A DNA stretch of 64,000 nucleotides from Lacisediminihabitans sp046156175 (GTDB lineage: Bacteria; Actinomycetota; Actinomycetes; Actinomycetales; Microbacteriaceae), in the NCBI RefSeq assembly GCF_046156175.1, contig NZ_JAYLVL010000004.1, forward strand, positions 248,001-312,000. The letters are read 5' to 3'. A program made the translations under genes and the position numbers. Below the pieces are notes generated by a model. It ran no database searches and was not told where the DNA came from. It saw nothing but the letters and a program-made list of their open reading frames with translations. Numbering within the stretch: the stretch's first letter is position 1; each line of letters starts with the position of its first letter. This document shows, piece after piece, positions 1 through 8,108 of this stretch.

Positions 1-214
1 GCAGCGCTCCGGCGGCAGCGAAGACGAGCGCTCCCACCACCTGGGTCGCGACGATATCCAGCTGGGTGGCATGGCTCACCAGCAGCATGGTGAGAGCCAT
101 GAGGATGGCGGCGGCGGCAGTGCCGGGCACCGCGATCACGAGCCCGAAGCGTTTGCTCAGCGCAAGGAGCCAGGGCACACCGGCGAGCGCGAGCGCAACG
201 AAGAGGATGATCAT
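1..214 (-). CDS. membrane protein, N-terminal part (runs off left edge)
   Basis: The reverse strand from the ATG at 214 reads open to the window edge for about 71 codons. It is very hydrophobic, with three likely membrane segments (about residues 2-18, 24-47 and 55-70) and almost no charged residues apart from a short SKR loop. It follows the GNAT gene by 37 bp on the same strand, so it may be the last gene of the trpS-GNAT transcript. A GTG at 235 in the same frame is an alternative start. The family cannot be named from this fragment. Confidence 0.5.
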   Translation of the reverse strand, partial: MIILFVALALAGVPWLLALSKRFGLVIAVPGTAAAAILMALTMLLVSHATQLDIVATQVVGALVFAAAGAL

Positions 215-251
215 CGTCGGCTCGAGACCTCGCACCGACGGGCGCCCCCGA

Positions 252-812
252 TCACGCCGGCCACCCCGGCCGCTCCACCCGGGGCTCGGCCGTGTTCAAC
301 AGGCCATGCCAGGCGAGGGGGTGCGTGCCATCCCGGAACGTCAGCTGGGTGGGTCGCTCACCGGTGTACTCGAATCCCGCTTTGCGGGCGACGGAGACGG
401 ATGCCGCATTGCCGACGACGCACTCCCACGCGATCTCCGCGAGGCGGAGCTCCTCGGCGAGCCAGTCGGTCACCGCGACAACGGCCTCGGTCATCAGCCC
501 GCGCCCGCGATGCGGTGCACCGAGCCAGAACCCGATGTCCCCCAGCTCCCGGCGCCAGCCGATCACCCCGAGCAGCGGTCCGTGCTCGGAGTCCCGCACC
601 GCCCAGGTGAGTTCGTCACCCGAGAGCCATCCGCCGGGAACCACGCGGTACAGGAAATAGTCGGCATGCCGCTGCTCGTAGGGCCAGGGCAGGGTCATCA
701 GGGTCTCGAACAGCGGGTCGCGGCAGTATTCCGCCACGGCATACCGGTCCGAGAGCACCGGAGAATCGAGCCACAGTCGCTCTGTGCGAAGCACCGGCGC
801 CGTCCCCGTCAT
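252..812 (-). CDS. GNAT-family N-acetyltransferase (RimJ/RimL-like)
   Basis: This 186-aa protein has the shape of the RimJ/RimL branch of the GNAT superfamily, which moves an acetyl group from acetyl-CoA to a protein N-terminus or small amine. The N-terminus has the typical TERLWLD strand, and the acetyl-CoA pyrophosphate loop is visible as HRGRG at residues 101-105, followed by the helix LMTEAVVAV. The VGNAASVSVARKAGF stretch near residue 140 is the usual motif B region with the conserved N and GF. Its ATG overlaps the trpS stop codon by 4 bp, so it is translationally coupled to trpS. The acceptor substrate cannot be told from sequence. Confidence 0.9.
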   Translation of the reverse strand: MTGTAPVLRTERLWLDSPVLSDRYAVAEYCRDPLFETLMTLPWPYEQRHADYFLYRVVPGGWLSGDELTWAVRDSEHGPLLGVIGWRRELGDIGFWLGAPHRGRGLMTEAVVAVTDWLAEELRLAEIAWECVVGNAASVSVARKAGFEYTGERPTQLTFRDGTHPLAWHGLLNTAEPRVERPGWPA

Positions 813-1816
813 CTCTTCGGCAACAGGCCGATGCGGTCGTAGACCGTTGCGAGCGTGACGTCGGCGATGGCGGCCGCTCGATCGGCATTTCCGGCGAGCA
901 CCCGATCCAGCTCGGCGGGATCGTCGAGGAGTTCGAGGGTGCGCGCTCGAATCGGCGCGAAGGTCTCGACGACGACGTCGGCGAGGTCCTTCTTGAAGTC
1001 ACCGTAGCCCCGGCCCTCGTAGTCGACCTCCAGGGAGGCGATCGACCGGCCGGACAGCACCGAGAAGATGGTGAGCAGGTTGGAGACGCCGGGCTTCTCC
1101 GCGACGTCGTAGCGCACCTCGCGGCCGGCATCCGTCACCGCGGACTTGATCTTCTTCGCCGTGACGGTGGGCTCATCGAGCAGCCACACCACTCCCGCCG
1201 CGCTCTCCGCGGACTTACTCATCTTGGAGCCCGGGTTCTGCAGGTCGTAGATGCGAGCGGTTTCTTTCAGGATCATCGGCTCCGGCATGGCGAAGGTCGC
1301 GCCGAACCGCGTGTTGAACCGGTTCGCGAGGTCGCGGGTGAGCTCCACGTGCTGTTTCTGGTCGTCACCCACCGGCACCGCCACCGCGTTGTAGAGCAGG
1401 ATGTCGGCGGCCATGAGAGTGGGGTAGGCGAACAGGCCGACCGAGGCGGCATCCGCTCCCTGCTTCGCCGCCTTGTCCTTGAACTGGGTCATTCGGCTTG
1501 CCTCACCGAACCCGGTGATGGTGTTGAGAACCCAGGCCAGTTGCGGATGGGCGGCCACATGCGACTGCACGAAGAGGGTCGAGACTTCGGGGTCTATCCC
1601 CGCGGCGATGTATTGAGCGGCGGTGCGCCGCGTGTTCTCGCGCAGGAGCAGCGGATCCTGCGCCACCGTGATCGCGTGCAGGTCGACGATGCAGAAGATC
1701 GCGTCGTGCGTGTTCTGCAGCTCCTTCCACTGCAGCAGTGCTCCGATGTAGTTGCCGATGTGGAGGGACTCTGCCGAGGGCTGCATGCCTGAGAACAGGC
1801 GGGGTTTGGAACTCAT
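809..1816 (-). CDS. trpS: tryptophan--tRNA ligase
   Basis: Cytoplasmic class I aminoacyl-tRNA synthetase that charges tRNA-Trp with tryptophan. At 335 aa it matches the usual bacterial TrpS length. The class I signatures are present: HIGN at residues 19-22 (the HIGH motif) and KMSKS near residue 197 in a GSKMSKSAESA context. The PSAESLHIGNYIGAL opening and the DLHAIT segment are typical TrpS. It is followed with a 4-bp overlap by a GNAT acetyltransferase. Upstream an AAGACT hexamer lies 6 nt before the ATG, a weak match to the short-spaced -10 boxes seen elsewhere in this window. Confidence 0.97.
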   Translation of the reverse strand: MSSKPRLFSGMQPSAESLHIGNYIGALLQWKELQNTHDAIFCIVDLHAITVAQDPLLLRENTRRTAAQYIAAGIDPEVSTLFVQSHVAAHPQLAWVLNTITGFGEASRMTQFKDKAAKQGADAASVGLFAYPTLMAADILLYNAVAVPVGDDQKQHVELTRDLANRFNTRFGATFAMPEPMILKETARIYDLQNPGSKMSKSAESAAGVVWLLDEPTVTAKKIKSAVTDAGREVRYDVAEKPGVSNLLTIFSVLSGRSIASLEVDYEGRGYGDFKKDLADVVVETFAPIRARTLELLDDPAELDRVLAGNADRAAAIADVTLATVYDRIGLLPKR

Positions 1817-1844
1817 GGAGACAGTCTTTCAGACGGGCGTGGGG

Positions 1845-2693
1845 CTAGAGGGCGTAGTCGACGACAACCGGCGAGTGGTCCGACCAGCGGGTGTCCCAGG
1901 CGGAGGCGCGATCCACCACATAGTCGGTGACGGATGCCGCGAGCTCGGGCGACGCGACCTGGTAGTCGAGGCGCCAGCCGGTGTCGGTGTCGAAGGCCTG
2001 CCCTCGCTGGGACCACCAGGTGTACGGCCCGTCCACCTCGCCGGCCCAGTTGCGCCCGACATCCACCCAACCGAGTCCGCGTCGGGTCTTTCCGTCTACG
2101 CAGGCGACGTTCTTGCCTGCCGGACCGAAGAACTTGTCGAAGTAGGCGCGCTCCTTCAGCAGGAACCCGGCGTTCTTGCGATTTCCGCGCCAGTTCTTGA
2201 GATCGAGTTCGCGGTGCGCCACGTTGAGGTCGCCGACGATGACGGCGAGCGGAGTGTGAGCCGAGAGCTCGGGCAGTCGCTTCGTCATTGCGTCGAGGAA
2301 CTTGTATTTCTCGATCATCTTCTGGGGATCCTCGACGTTGCCGGAATGCACATAGGTGCTCACCACGGTGACAATCGCATCACCGACACGGTAGTCGGCC
2401 TCGAGCCACCGACCGGCACTGTCGAACTTCTCATCACCGAGGTCGACCCGGTGGATCTCAGCGCTTCCGCGACTGGCCAGGGCGACGCCGGCGCGACCTT
2501 TCGCGGTCGCCGCGTCGTGCAGGATGTTCCACTCCGGACCGAGCAACTCTTCGAGGTCGGAGGTCGCGGCCCGTACCTCCTGCAGGGCGAGGATGTCGAC
2601 ATCCCTCGCCTGCAACCAGTCACCCATGCCCTTGCGGAATGCGGCCCGCACCCCGTTGACGTTGACGCTGGCGATACGCAGGGGAGTGCTCAT
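1845..2693 (-). CDS. xthA: exodeoxyribonuclease III / AP endonuclease
   Basis: Base-excision-repair nuclease of the EEP (Exo III) family, which cleaves DNA 5' to abasic sites and trims 3' ends. At 282 aa it is of family length. The catalytic signature residues are visible: N in ASVNVNGVRAA, E in ILALQEVRA, Y in VVSTYVHSG, D and N in VIVGDLNVAHRELD, and the terminal D-H pair in RWSDHSPVVVDY. It sits alone between trpS and the YihY-family gene, with its own promoter box (TAGGCT, 2700-2705) six bases before the ATG. Confidence 0.96.
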   Translation of the reverse strand: MSTPLRIASVNVNGVRAAFRKGMGDWLQARDVDILALQEVRAATSDLEELLGPEWNILHDAATAKGRAGVALASRGSAEIHRVDLGDEKFDSAGRWLEADYRVGDAIVTVVSTYVHSGNVEDPQKMIEKYKFLDAMTKRLPELSAHTPLAVIVGDLNVAHRELDLKNWRGNRKNAGFLLKERAYFDKFFGPAGKNVACVDGKTRRGLGWVDVGRNWAGEVDGPYTWWSQRGQAFDTDTGWRLDYQVASPELAASVTDYVVDRASAWDTRWSDHSPVVVDYAL

Positions 2694-2699
2694 GATGCG

Positions 2700-2705
2700 A
2701 GCCTA
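2700..2705 (-). promoter_or_regulatory. -10 box of xthA, leaderless type
   Basis: TAGGCT on the minus strand ends 6 nt before the xthA ATG (2693), so transcription should start at or next to the start codon. No Shine-Dalgarno sequence lies between. The -35 region shows no clear TTGAC. This is one of about a dozen such boxes in the window. Confidence 0.6.
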
Positions 2706-2721
2706 ACGAAGACCGGTGACG

Positions 2722-3687
2722 TCACTTGAGGCGGGCGATCGGACGCACCCGTGGGCGCGGGTGGCGCCCGGGTGGCACGATGCCTTTCTGCCGCGGGGTG
2801 GTCGACGCGGTCTGACCGTGGTCGGCCATGTCGACGGAGATCCAGGTGGCCGAGAGGAGGATCACCTGGCAGATCAGCCCGAACCAGACGAGCAGGCCGA
2901 GGATCACCGCGAAGGAGGCCAGGAGCGGATTCTTGCCCGCGCCGCCCACGATCGTCGCGCCGAGCACCTTGAGGATTCCGAGGGCGAGTCCGCCGAGGAG
3001 CGCGCCGGTGAGAAGCCGTTGCCACGGTATCCGCACCGCGAGCAGCACGCGGAAGAGCACGGCGAGGGTGAGCGTATCGAGCGCGAGAACGACGAGCAGG
3101 CCGATGATCCTGGCGACCGTCGTTGCGAAGGCGGACTGGTTGTCGATGCCGAGCAGGCCGAAGAGCCAGTTCAGCGCACTCGTGGAGAAGACGGAGAGCG
3201 CGGCGGACAGGATGGTGACGGCGGCGAAGGCGACGACGAGGGCGAGATCCCGCAGCTTGAGGAGCAGGAAGAAGGTCGTGTCCGGGGCCAGGTCGAACAC
3301 CGCTCGCACCGCGGAACGCGCGGAGGCGAACCAACTGAGGGCGGTCACCAGCAGGGCTGCCGCGGCGATGATGCTGCTCCAGCCGAGCACGCGGGACTTG
3401 AAGAGGGCCTCGAGATCGATCGCCCCGCCTCCCTTGCCCAGGTCGATGAGGCCGGGAACGGATGTCGACAGGGTGTTGACAACCGCGTCTTTCAGATCGG
3501 GGTTGGACTCGATCGACAGCCCGAGGATGGCGAATCCCACATACAGCCCGGCGAACACGCTGTAGAGCGCGGTGAGGCTGAGACCGCCGGCGAGGATCGG
3601 TCCGTTCTTTTCGGAGTAGCGCTGGAACACCCGCACCGGCCTGAGCTTCATGACTCGAGCGATGACCGCTTGCAGTGAGCTGAGCAT
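2722..3687 (-). CDS. YihY/BrkB-family inner membrane protein
   Basis: This 321-aa protein has the layout of the YihY/virulence factor BrkB family (once mislabelled RNase BN): a short cytoplasmic N-terminus, then about six membrane segments (the clearest near residues 45-65, 100-120, 150-170, 195-225 and 240-265) and a basic C-terminal tail ending in PRPRVRPIARLK. Family function is unsettled; transport or envelope roles have been proposed. A TAGGCT box and an AAAGGGA ribosome-binding site precede the ATG, so this gene, unlike xthA, appears to have a leader. Confidence 0.88.
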   Translation of the reverse strand: MLSSLQAVIARVMKLRPVRVFQRYSEKNGPILAGGLSLTALYSVFAGLYVGFAILGLSIESNPDLKDAVVNTLSTSVPGLIDLGKGGGAIDLEALFKSRVLGWSSIIAAAALLVTALSWFASARSAVRAVFDLAPDTTFFLLLKLRDLALVVAFAAVTILSAALSVFSTSALNWLFGLLGIDNQSAFATTVARIIGLLVVLALDTLTLAVLFRVLLAVRIPWQRLLTGALLGGLALGILKVLGATIVGGAGKNPLLASFAVILGLLVWFGLICQVILLSATWISVDMADHGQTASTTPRQKGIVPPGRHPRPRVRPIARLK

Positions 3688-3770
3688 CCATTCCCTTTCG
3701 ACCGGTCAAGCCTAACCAGCACGCCGGTAGAGTTTTGTGGAAACGGCACGGGCTCGAGGAAGAGGAACGC

Positions 3771-5411
3771 ATGGATCTGCAGGGTATCGGCGTGGGGCGC
3801 GGTGTCGCGGTTGGCCCGATCCTGAGGATGCCGGATCCCCTCCCCGAACCGACCGACGGGCCGCGCTCGACGGATGCGGCGGAGGAGCTCGCGATCGTGA
3901 CCTCGGCTTTGTCCACGGTCGCCGCCGAGCTCCTGGCGCGCGGTGAGAAAGCGGGCGGTGCTGCGAGAGACGTGCTGGAGGCGGCCTCACTCATGGCGCA
4001 GGACCCGACCCTCGTCGACGACGTGACCGCACGAATCGACGCCGGCAAGTCCGGAGAGCGGGCGGTCTTCGAGGCATTCGGGGCGTTCCAGAACATGCTC
4101 ACCGGCATGGGAGGTCTCATGGCCGAGCGCGCCACCGACCTCGGAGACGTCTCCCAGCGCATCATCGCCCACCTCCGCGGAGTCCCCGCACCCGGGGTGC
4201 CCAGCTCCGACAGCCCGTTCATCCTCGTCGCGCCCGACCTCGCCCCGGCCGACACCGCACTCCTCGACCTCGACAAGGTGCTCGGTCTGATCACCCGCGA
4301 CGGTGGCCCCACCAGCCACACGGCGATCCTCGCCCGGTCGAAGTCGATTCCCGCGATCGTCGGGGTGACCGGTGCGCTCGACCTCACGGACGGCATCGTG
4401 GTCATCGCGGATGCCGCCTCCGGCAGAGTGCGGGTATCTCCCAGCGACGACGAGGTCGCCACGGCGCGACAGCGCATCGCGGATCGAGCCGCGGCCGCAT
4501 CCGCCCCGATCACCGACGGAGCGCTCGCCGACGGCACGAAGGTGCCGCTTCTCGCCAACCTCGGATCACCCAAGGACGCCGCTGCCGCTGTCGCCCTCGG
4601 CGCCGAGGGTGTCGGCCTGTTCCGCACCGAATTCCTGTTCCTCGACTCGAAGTCCGCCCCGACCGTGGAGGAGCAGCGGGTGCAATACACCGAACTCCTC
4701 TCGCACTTCCCCGGCAAGAAGGTCGTGGTGCGTGCGCTCGATGCCGGCGCAGACAAACCGCTCAGCTTCCTGAACGATGCCCACGAGGAGAACCCGGCCC
4801 TCGGGCTCCGCGGCCTGCGCGCGCTCCGCGCGAGCGAGCCGATCCTGCGCGACCAGCTCACGGCTCTCGCGCTCGCCGCGGCGGAGACGGAGGCGGAGCT
4901 GTGGGTGATGGCACCGATGGTGTCGGACTCCGAGGAGACCGAGTACTTCGTCACGATCGGCAAGGAGCTCGGTCTGAAGATCGTCGGCGTCATGGCAGAG
5001 GTCCCGTCGCTCGCGGTACTCGCCGATCAGGTTCTCGAGAGCGCGGACTTCGTGAGCATCGGCACCAACGACCTCACCCAGTACACGCTGGCGGCGGACC
5101 GGATGCTCGGTTCCGTGGCACACTTCCAGGACCCGTGGCACCCCGCGGTGCTGCGCCTCGTGAAACTGATCGGCGATGCCGGCGCCGCGAGCGGCAAGTC
5201 GGTCGGGATCTGTGGAGAGGCTGCGGCCGATCCGCAGTTGGCGGTGGTCCTCGTCGGGCTCGGCGCGACGACCCTGAGCATGACCCCGGCGGCCCTCGCC
5301 GACGTACGCGCGGAGCTGGCGACGGTCACGCTCGAGCAGGCTCGCCGGAAGGCGGCGGCCGCGTTGGGAGCTCGGACCGCGGCCGGCGCACGCGCTGCTG
5401 CATCCGCCTGA
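3771..5411 (+). CDS. ptsI: phosphoenolpyruvate--protein phosphotransferase (PTS enzyme I)
   Basis: Cytoplasmic first enzyme of the sugar phosphotransferase system; it takes phosphate from PEP onto a histidine and passes it to HPr. The start at 3771 is chosen over the in-frame codon at 3735 because GAGGAAGAGG stands just upstream, giving 546 aa. The order is HPr-binding domain, swivelling His domain with GGPTSHTAI (active His183), then the PEP-binding TIM barrel with ALDAGADKPL, GTNDLTQY and the catalytic Cys481 in VGICGEA. No HPr gene accompanies it. It may energise the EIIA/EIIB pair at 22.1-22.9 kb. Confidence 0.96.
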   Translation: MDLQGIGVGRGVAVGPILRMPDPLPEPTDGPRSTDAAEELAIVTSALSTVAAELLARGEKAGGAARDVLEAASLMAQDPTLVDDVTARIDAGKSGERAVFEAFGAFQNMLTGMGGLMAERATDLGDVSQRIIAHLRGVPAPGVPSSDSPFILVAPDLAPADTALLDLDKVLGLITRDGGPTSHTAILARSKSIPAIVGVTGALDLTDGIVVIADAASGRVRVSPSDDEVATARQRIADRAAAASAPITDGALADGTKVPLLANLGSPKDAAAAVALGAEGVGLFRTEFLFLDSKSAPTVEEQRVQYTELLSHFPGKKVVVRALDAGADKPLSFLNDAHEENPALGLRGLRALRASEPILRDQLTALALAAAETEAELWVMAPMVSDSEETEYFVTIGKELGLKIVGVMAEVPSLAVLADQVLESADFVSIGTNDLTQYTLAADRMLGSVAHFQDPWHPAVLRLVKLIGDAGAASGKSVGICGEAAADPQLAVVLVGLGATTLSMTPAALADVRAELATVTLEQARRKAAAALGARTAAGARAAASA

Positions 5412-5548
5412 TCGTCGTTCGAGTCCCGAGATCATTCGCCAGGGGAGTTCGCGGAGGTCATACTGGAACGACCCCGCACGGTTTTCGATGACGGAATCGG
5501 ATGCCCGGTCGGGGTCGACAAGCACCACCGCGAGCGGGGGATCGCACC

Positions 5549-7138
5549 ATGGAGCACGAGGAAGCGGAAGATCGAGGAATCCCGGGCACACCGCCCTCGG
5601 ATGAATCGCTCGTCTCGCTGGCGCGGGCGGGAGACCGCAGCGCGTTCGCCCAGCTGTGGCAGCGCCACGCCCGCTCCGGCCTGCGGGTCGCCCGCCAGTT
5701 CACCTCCTCCATCGATGCCGACGATCTGGTGTCCGAGGCCTACGTGCGCATCTATCAGCGGGTGCTGGCAGGGGGTGGTCCCGATGGCGCGTTCCGCCCC
5801 TACCTGTATACGACCATCCGCAACCTCGCGAGCCGGTGGGGTGGCGACCGTAATGATGTCAACGTCGATGACATCGGTGATTTCGAAGATCCAAGGGCTG
5901 TCGACGACCCGGCTGCCATCGCCCTCGACCGCACTCTCACGGTGCGGGCCTTCCGCGCCCTGCCCGAGCGCTGGCAATCGGTGCTCTGGTACACCGAGGT
6001 GGAAGGGATGGACCCGCACGAGGTCGCCCCGATCCTCGGGCTCACCGCGAACGGTGTCGCTGCCCTCTCGTATCGGGCTCGCGAAGGACTGCGCAAAGCC
6101 TGGTTGCAGGCGCACGTCTCGGATGCCACGGCGTCTGGCGAGTGCCAGTGGGCGATCGCGCGCCTCGGCGACTTCGCGCGCGATGGGCTGACGGCACGCG
6201 AACGCACCAGGGTCAGTGACCATCTGGCCACCTGCGCCCGCTGTTCGATCATCAGCGAGGAGGTGGAAGAGGTGGGCTCACACCTGGCGCTCGTCCTGCT
6301 CCCGCTCCTGCTCGGCGGTATCGCGGGCGGCGGACTGCTCGCATCGCTCGGCGCCCCCGCCTCCGCCGTCGCCGCGACGCTGACTCCGGCATTGCCCCCG
6401 GCATTCCTCGCCGGCTCGGGAGCCCTCGCCGCGCCGACGGTCGCCGCGGGGCTCACGGCCAGCGGGATCGCCGCTCCTCTGATCGGCACTCTCGCGGTGG
6501 CGATGGTGGTGTCGGGAGGTCTCGCGGCGAGCAACGTGTCTCCTGAGCCCCCCGCGCCGGCCTCGACGTCGATCTCCCAGCCCTACGACCCGTCGACGGC
6601 ATCGTCTTCGACGGCGGCACACTGGCGCGCGACCTCCACTGCGGCGGCGGATGTCCTGGGCGCGGCCGATGCCCTGGGCGCGGCCGACGGGGCGAGCGAC
6701 GGTCTCGCACCACTCTTGAGTCCGATCGGAGCCACCCTTGACGGCACTGTCTCTCAGGCGGGGACGGCTGCGCACGGGCTCGTCAGTGATCTGACGAACC
6801 CGGTGAACTCGCTGATCCCCGGCGTCGCGATCGCACCGGGGGAGGGGCCGGCACAGTCGGCTCCCGCCGGCGTCGTCGGGGTCCGGGGTGCGCTCGACCT
6901 GACAGGCGCCGGAGTCCCCGGCGCGACCGTCTCTCTTCAGGCGGCGGAAGTCGTCTACGCGACGACGAAGGTCACGCCCGCGGGAACCTGGGCGATCCAC
7001 GTGACCGCCCTTCCCGCGTCGGCGGTCGGGCTGCAGCTGAAGCAGACCATGCTCGGGCTGTTGGGGCTCCCCCTCGACGTGCCGTTGACCGTGCTGTCGA
7101 ACAGACTCGGCGTGAGCATCGACGTCCTCGGTCTCTGA
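5549..7138 (+). CDS. ECF sigma factor fused to anti-sigma-like zinc finger, membrane segments and Ig-like tail
   Basis: A 529-aa fusion. Residues about 21-95 are sigma region 2 (AFAQLWQRH, DADDLVSEAYVRIYQ) and about 130-185 are sigma region 4 (ALPERWQSVLWYTEVEG, an HTH around LGLTANGVAALSYRAREGL). Residues 200-232 resemble a zinc-binding anti-sigma domain ending in HLATCARC (H225, C229, C232: H-x3-C-x2-C). One or two membrane segments follow (about 246-265 and 320-345), then a low-complexity Ala/Ser linker and a C-terminal stretch (about 445-500) like a bacterial Ig-like domain. ECF groups with such C-terminal extensions are known in Actinobacteria; ECF52 is the closest I recall. The start at 5549 is chosen for the GGGGG about 8 nt upstream. 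Confidence 0.85.
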   Translation: MEHEEAEDRGIPGTPPSDESLVSLARAGDRSAFAQLWQRHARSGLRVARQFTSSIDADDLVSEAYVRIYQRVLAGGGPDGAFRPYLYTTIRNLASRWGGDRNDVNVDDIGDFEDPRAVDDPAAIALDRTLTVRAFRALPERWQSVLWYTEVEGMDPHEVAPILGLTANGVAALSYRAREGLRKAWLQAHVSDATASGECQWAIARLGDFARDGLTARERTRVSDHLATCARCSIISEEVEEVGSHLALVLLPLLLGGIAGGGLLASLGAPASAVAATLTPALPPAFLAGSGALAAPTVAAGLTASGIAAPLIGTLAVAMVVSGGLAASNVSPEPPAPASTSISQPYDPSTASSSTAAHWRATSTAAADVLGAADALGAADGASDGLAPLLSPIGATLDGTVSQAGTAAHGLVSDLTNPVNSLIPGVAIAPGEGPAQSAPAGVVGVRGALDLTGAGVPGATVSLQAAEVVYATTKVTPAGTWAIHVTALPASAVGLQLKQTMLGLLGLPLDVPLTVLSNRLGVSIDVLGL

Positions 7139-7332
7139 TCAGTTCGGCTTTCCGCGTCATAAACGGTGTTCCGCGCGGTCTCCCCGGGTAGGAGGGGAAA
7201 CCAAACCCCCCCCCTCCCGAATACAGAGGAACAGGGAGGGCCTACGGGGGTAGGAAAGCACCACCACCCGAAAATGAAAATCGCCGGCTGCCCTTCGGGT
7301 GGGCAGTCGGCGATTTCCGTTGTCTCTTCGCG
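7139..7332. other. convergent intergenic region with poly-C run
   Basis: The 194 bp between the sigma factor gene and sdhB contain a run of nine C (7206-7214) inside a purine/pyrimidine-biased stretch and a weak CCCTCCC/GGGAGGG stem (7212-7218 with 7234-7240, 15-nt loop) that might terminate the sigma gene. The strong sdh terminator lies at 7278-7316. I see no gene here. Confidence 0.5.
7278..7316 (-). terminator. rho-independent terminator of the sdh operon
   Basis: A 16-bp stem (7278-7293 pairing with 7301-7316, one G-U pair) with a 7-nt loop. Read on the minus strand it comes 17 nt after the sdhB stop and is followed by TTCATTTTC, a usable T-rich tail. It is AT-closed at the base and GC-rich inside. 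Confidence 0.85.
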
Positions 7333-8088
7333 CTACGGCTTTCCGCGCAGGACGGCGGCCTTCACCTCGGCGATAGCCTGGGTCACCTGGATGCCGCGAG
7401 GGCAGGCCTCCGTGCAGTTGAAGGTCGTGCGGCAGCGCCACACGCCTTCCTTGTCGTTGAGGATGTCGAGACGCACCTGTGATCCCTCGTCGCGCGAGTC
7501 GAAGATGAAGCGGTGTGCGTTCACGATCGCCGCCGGCCCGAAGTACTGGCCATCCGTCCAGAAGACCGGGCAGCTCGAGGTGCAGGCCGCGCAGAGGATG
7601 CACTTGGTGGTGTCGTCGAAACGGGCCCGCTCGGCGGGGCTCTGGAGGCGTTCCTTCTCGGGCTTCGAGGAGGCGATGAGGAAGGGCTGCACCTCCTTGA
7701 AGCTCTCGAAGAACGGATCCATGTTCACGATCAGGTCCTTCTCGAGCGGGAGTCCCTTGATGGCTTCGATGTAGATCGGCTTCGAGAGGTCGAGATCTTT
7801 CAGCAGGGTCTTGCAGGCCAGCCGGTTGCGACCGTTGATGCGCATCGCGTCGGAGCCGCAGACACCGTGGGCGCACGAGCGGCGGAACGTGAGCGACGCG
7901 TCCTGCTCCCACTTGATCTTGTGCAGGGCATCGAGCACCCGGTCGGTGCCGCCCATCACCACGTCGAAGTCCTCCCAGCGTGGCTCGAGGTCCACCTCCG
8001 GGTCGAAGCGGCGGATGATCAGGGTCGCCGTGAAGGTCGGAATCTCTTCCGGAACGGAGGGACGATTCTCCAGGACTGCGTTACTCAT
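7333..8088 (-). CDS. sdhB: succinate dehydrogenase iron-sulfur subunit
   Basis: Electron-transfer subunit of complex II, passing electrons from the flavoprotein to the quinone site. At 251 aa it carries all three cluster motifs in order: the plant-ferredoxin-type [2Fe-2S] site (CAHGVCGSDAM with a later C in NRLAC), the first ferredoxin-type motif CILCAACTSSCPVFW, and the final CRTTFNCTEACPRGI. It is the last gene of the sdhCDAB operon, 20 bp after sdhA, and is closed by the hairpin at 7278-7316. Confidence 0.97.
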   Translation of the reverse strand: MSNAVLENRPSVPEEIPTFTATLIIRRFDPEVDLEPRWEDFDVVMGGTDRVLDALHKIKWEQDASLTFRRSCAHGVCGSDAMRINGRNRLACKTLLKDLDLSKPIYIEAIKGLPLEKDLIVNMDPFFESFKEVQPFLIASSKPEKERLQSPAERARFDDTTKCILCAACTSSCPVFWTDGQYFGPAAIVNAHRFIFDSRDEGSQVRLDILNDKEGVWRCRTTFNCTEACPRGIQVTQAIAEVKAAVLRGKP

Positions 8089-8108
8089 GGATCAGTTCGC
8101 CTCTTTCA

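Noticed and set aside
2690..4993. 767-codon open frame on the minus strand across xthA end, yihY and ptsI
   Set aside because: It is an antisense shadow of ptsI and runs out of frame through the YihY gene; composition is Ser/Arg/Ala-rich without family motifs.
7206..7214. Run of nine C as a phase-variation tract or 6C-type small RNA
   Set aside because: It lies between gene ends, not in a coding start or promoter, and the flanks do not give the two C-loop hairpins expected of a 6C RNA.
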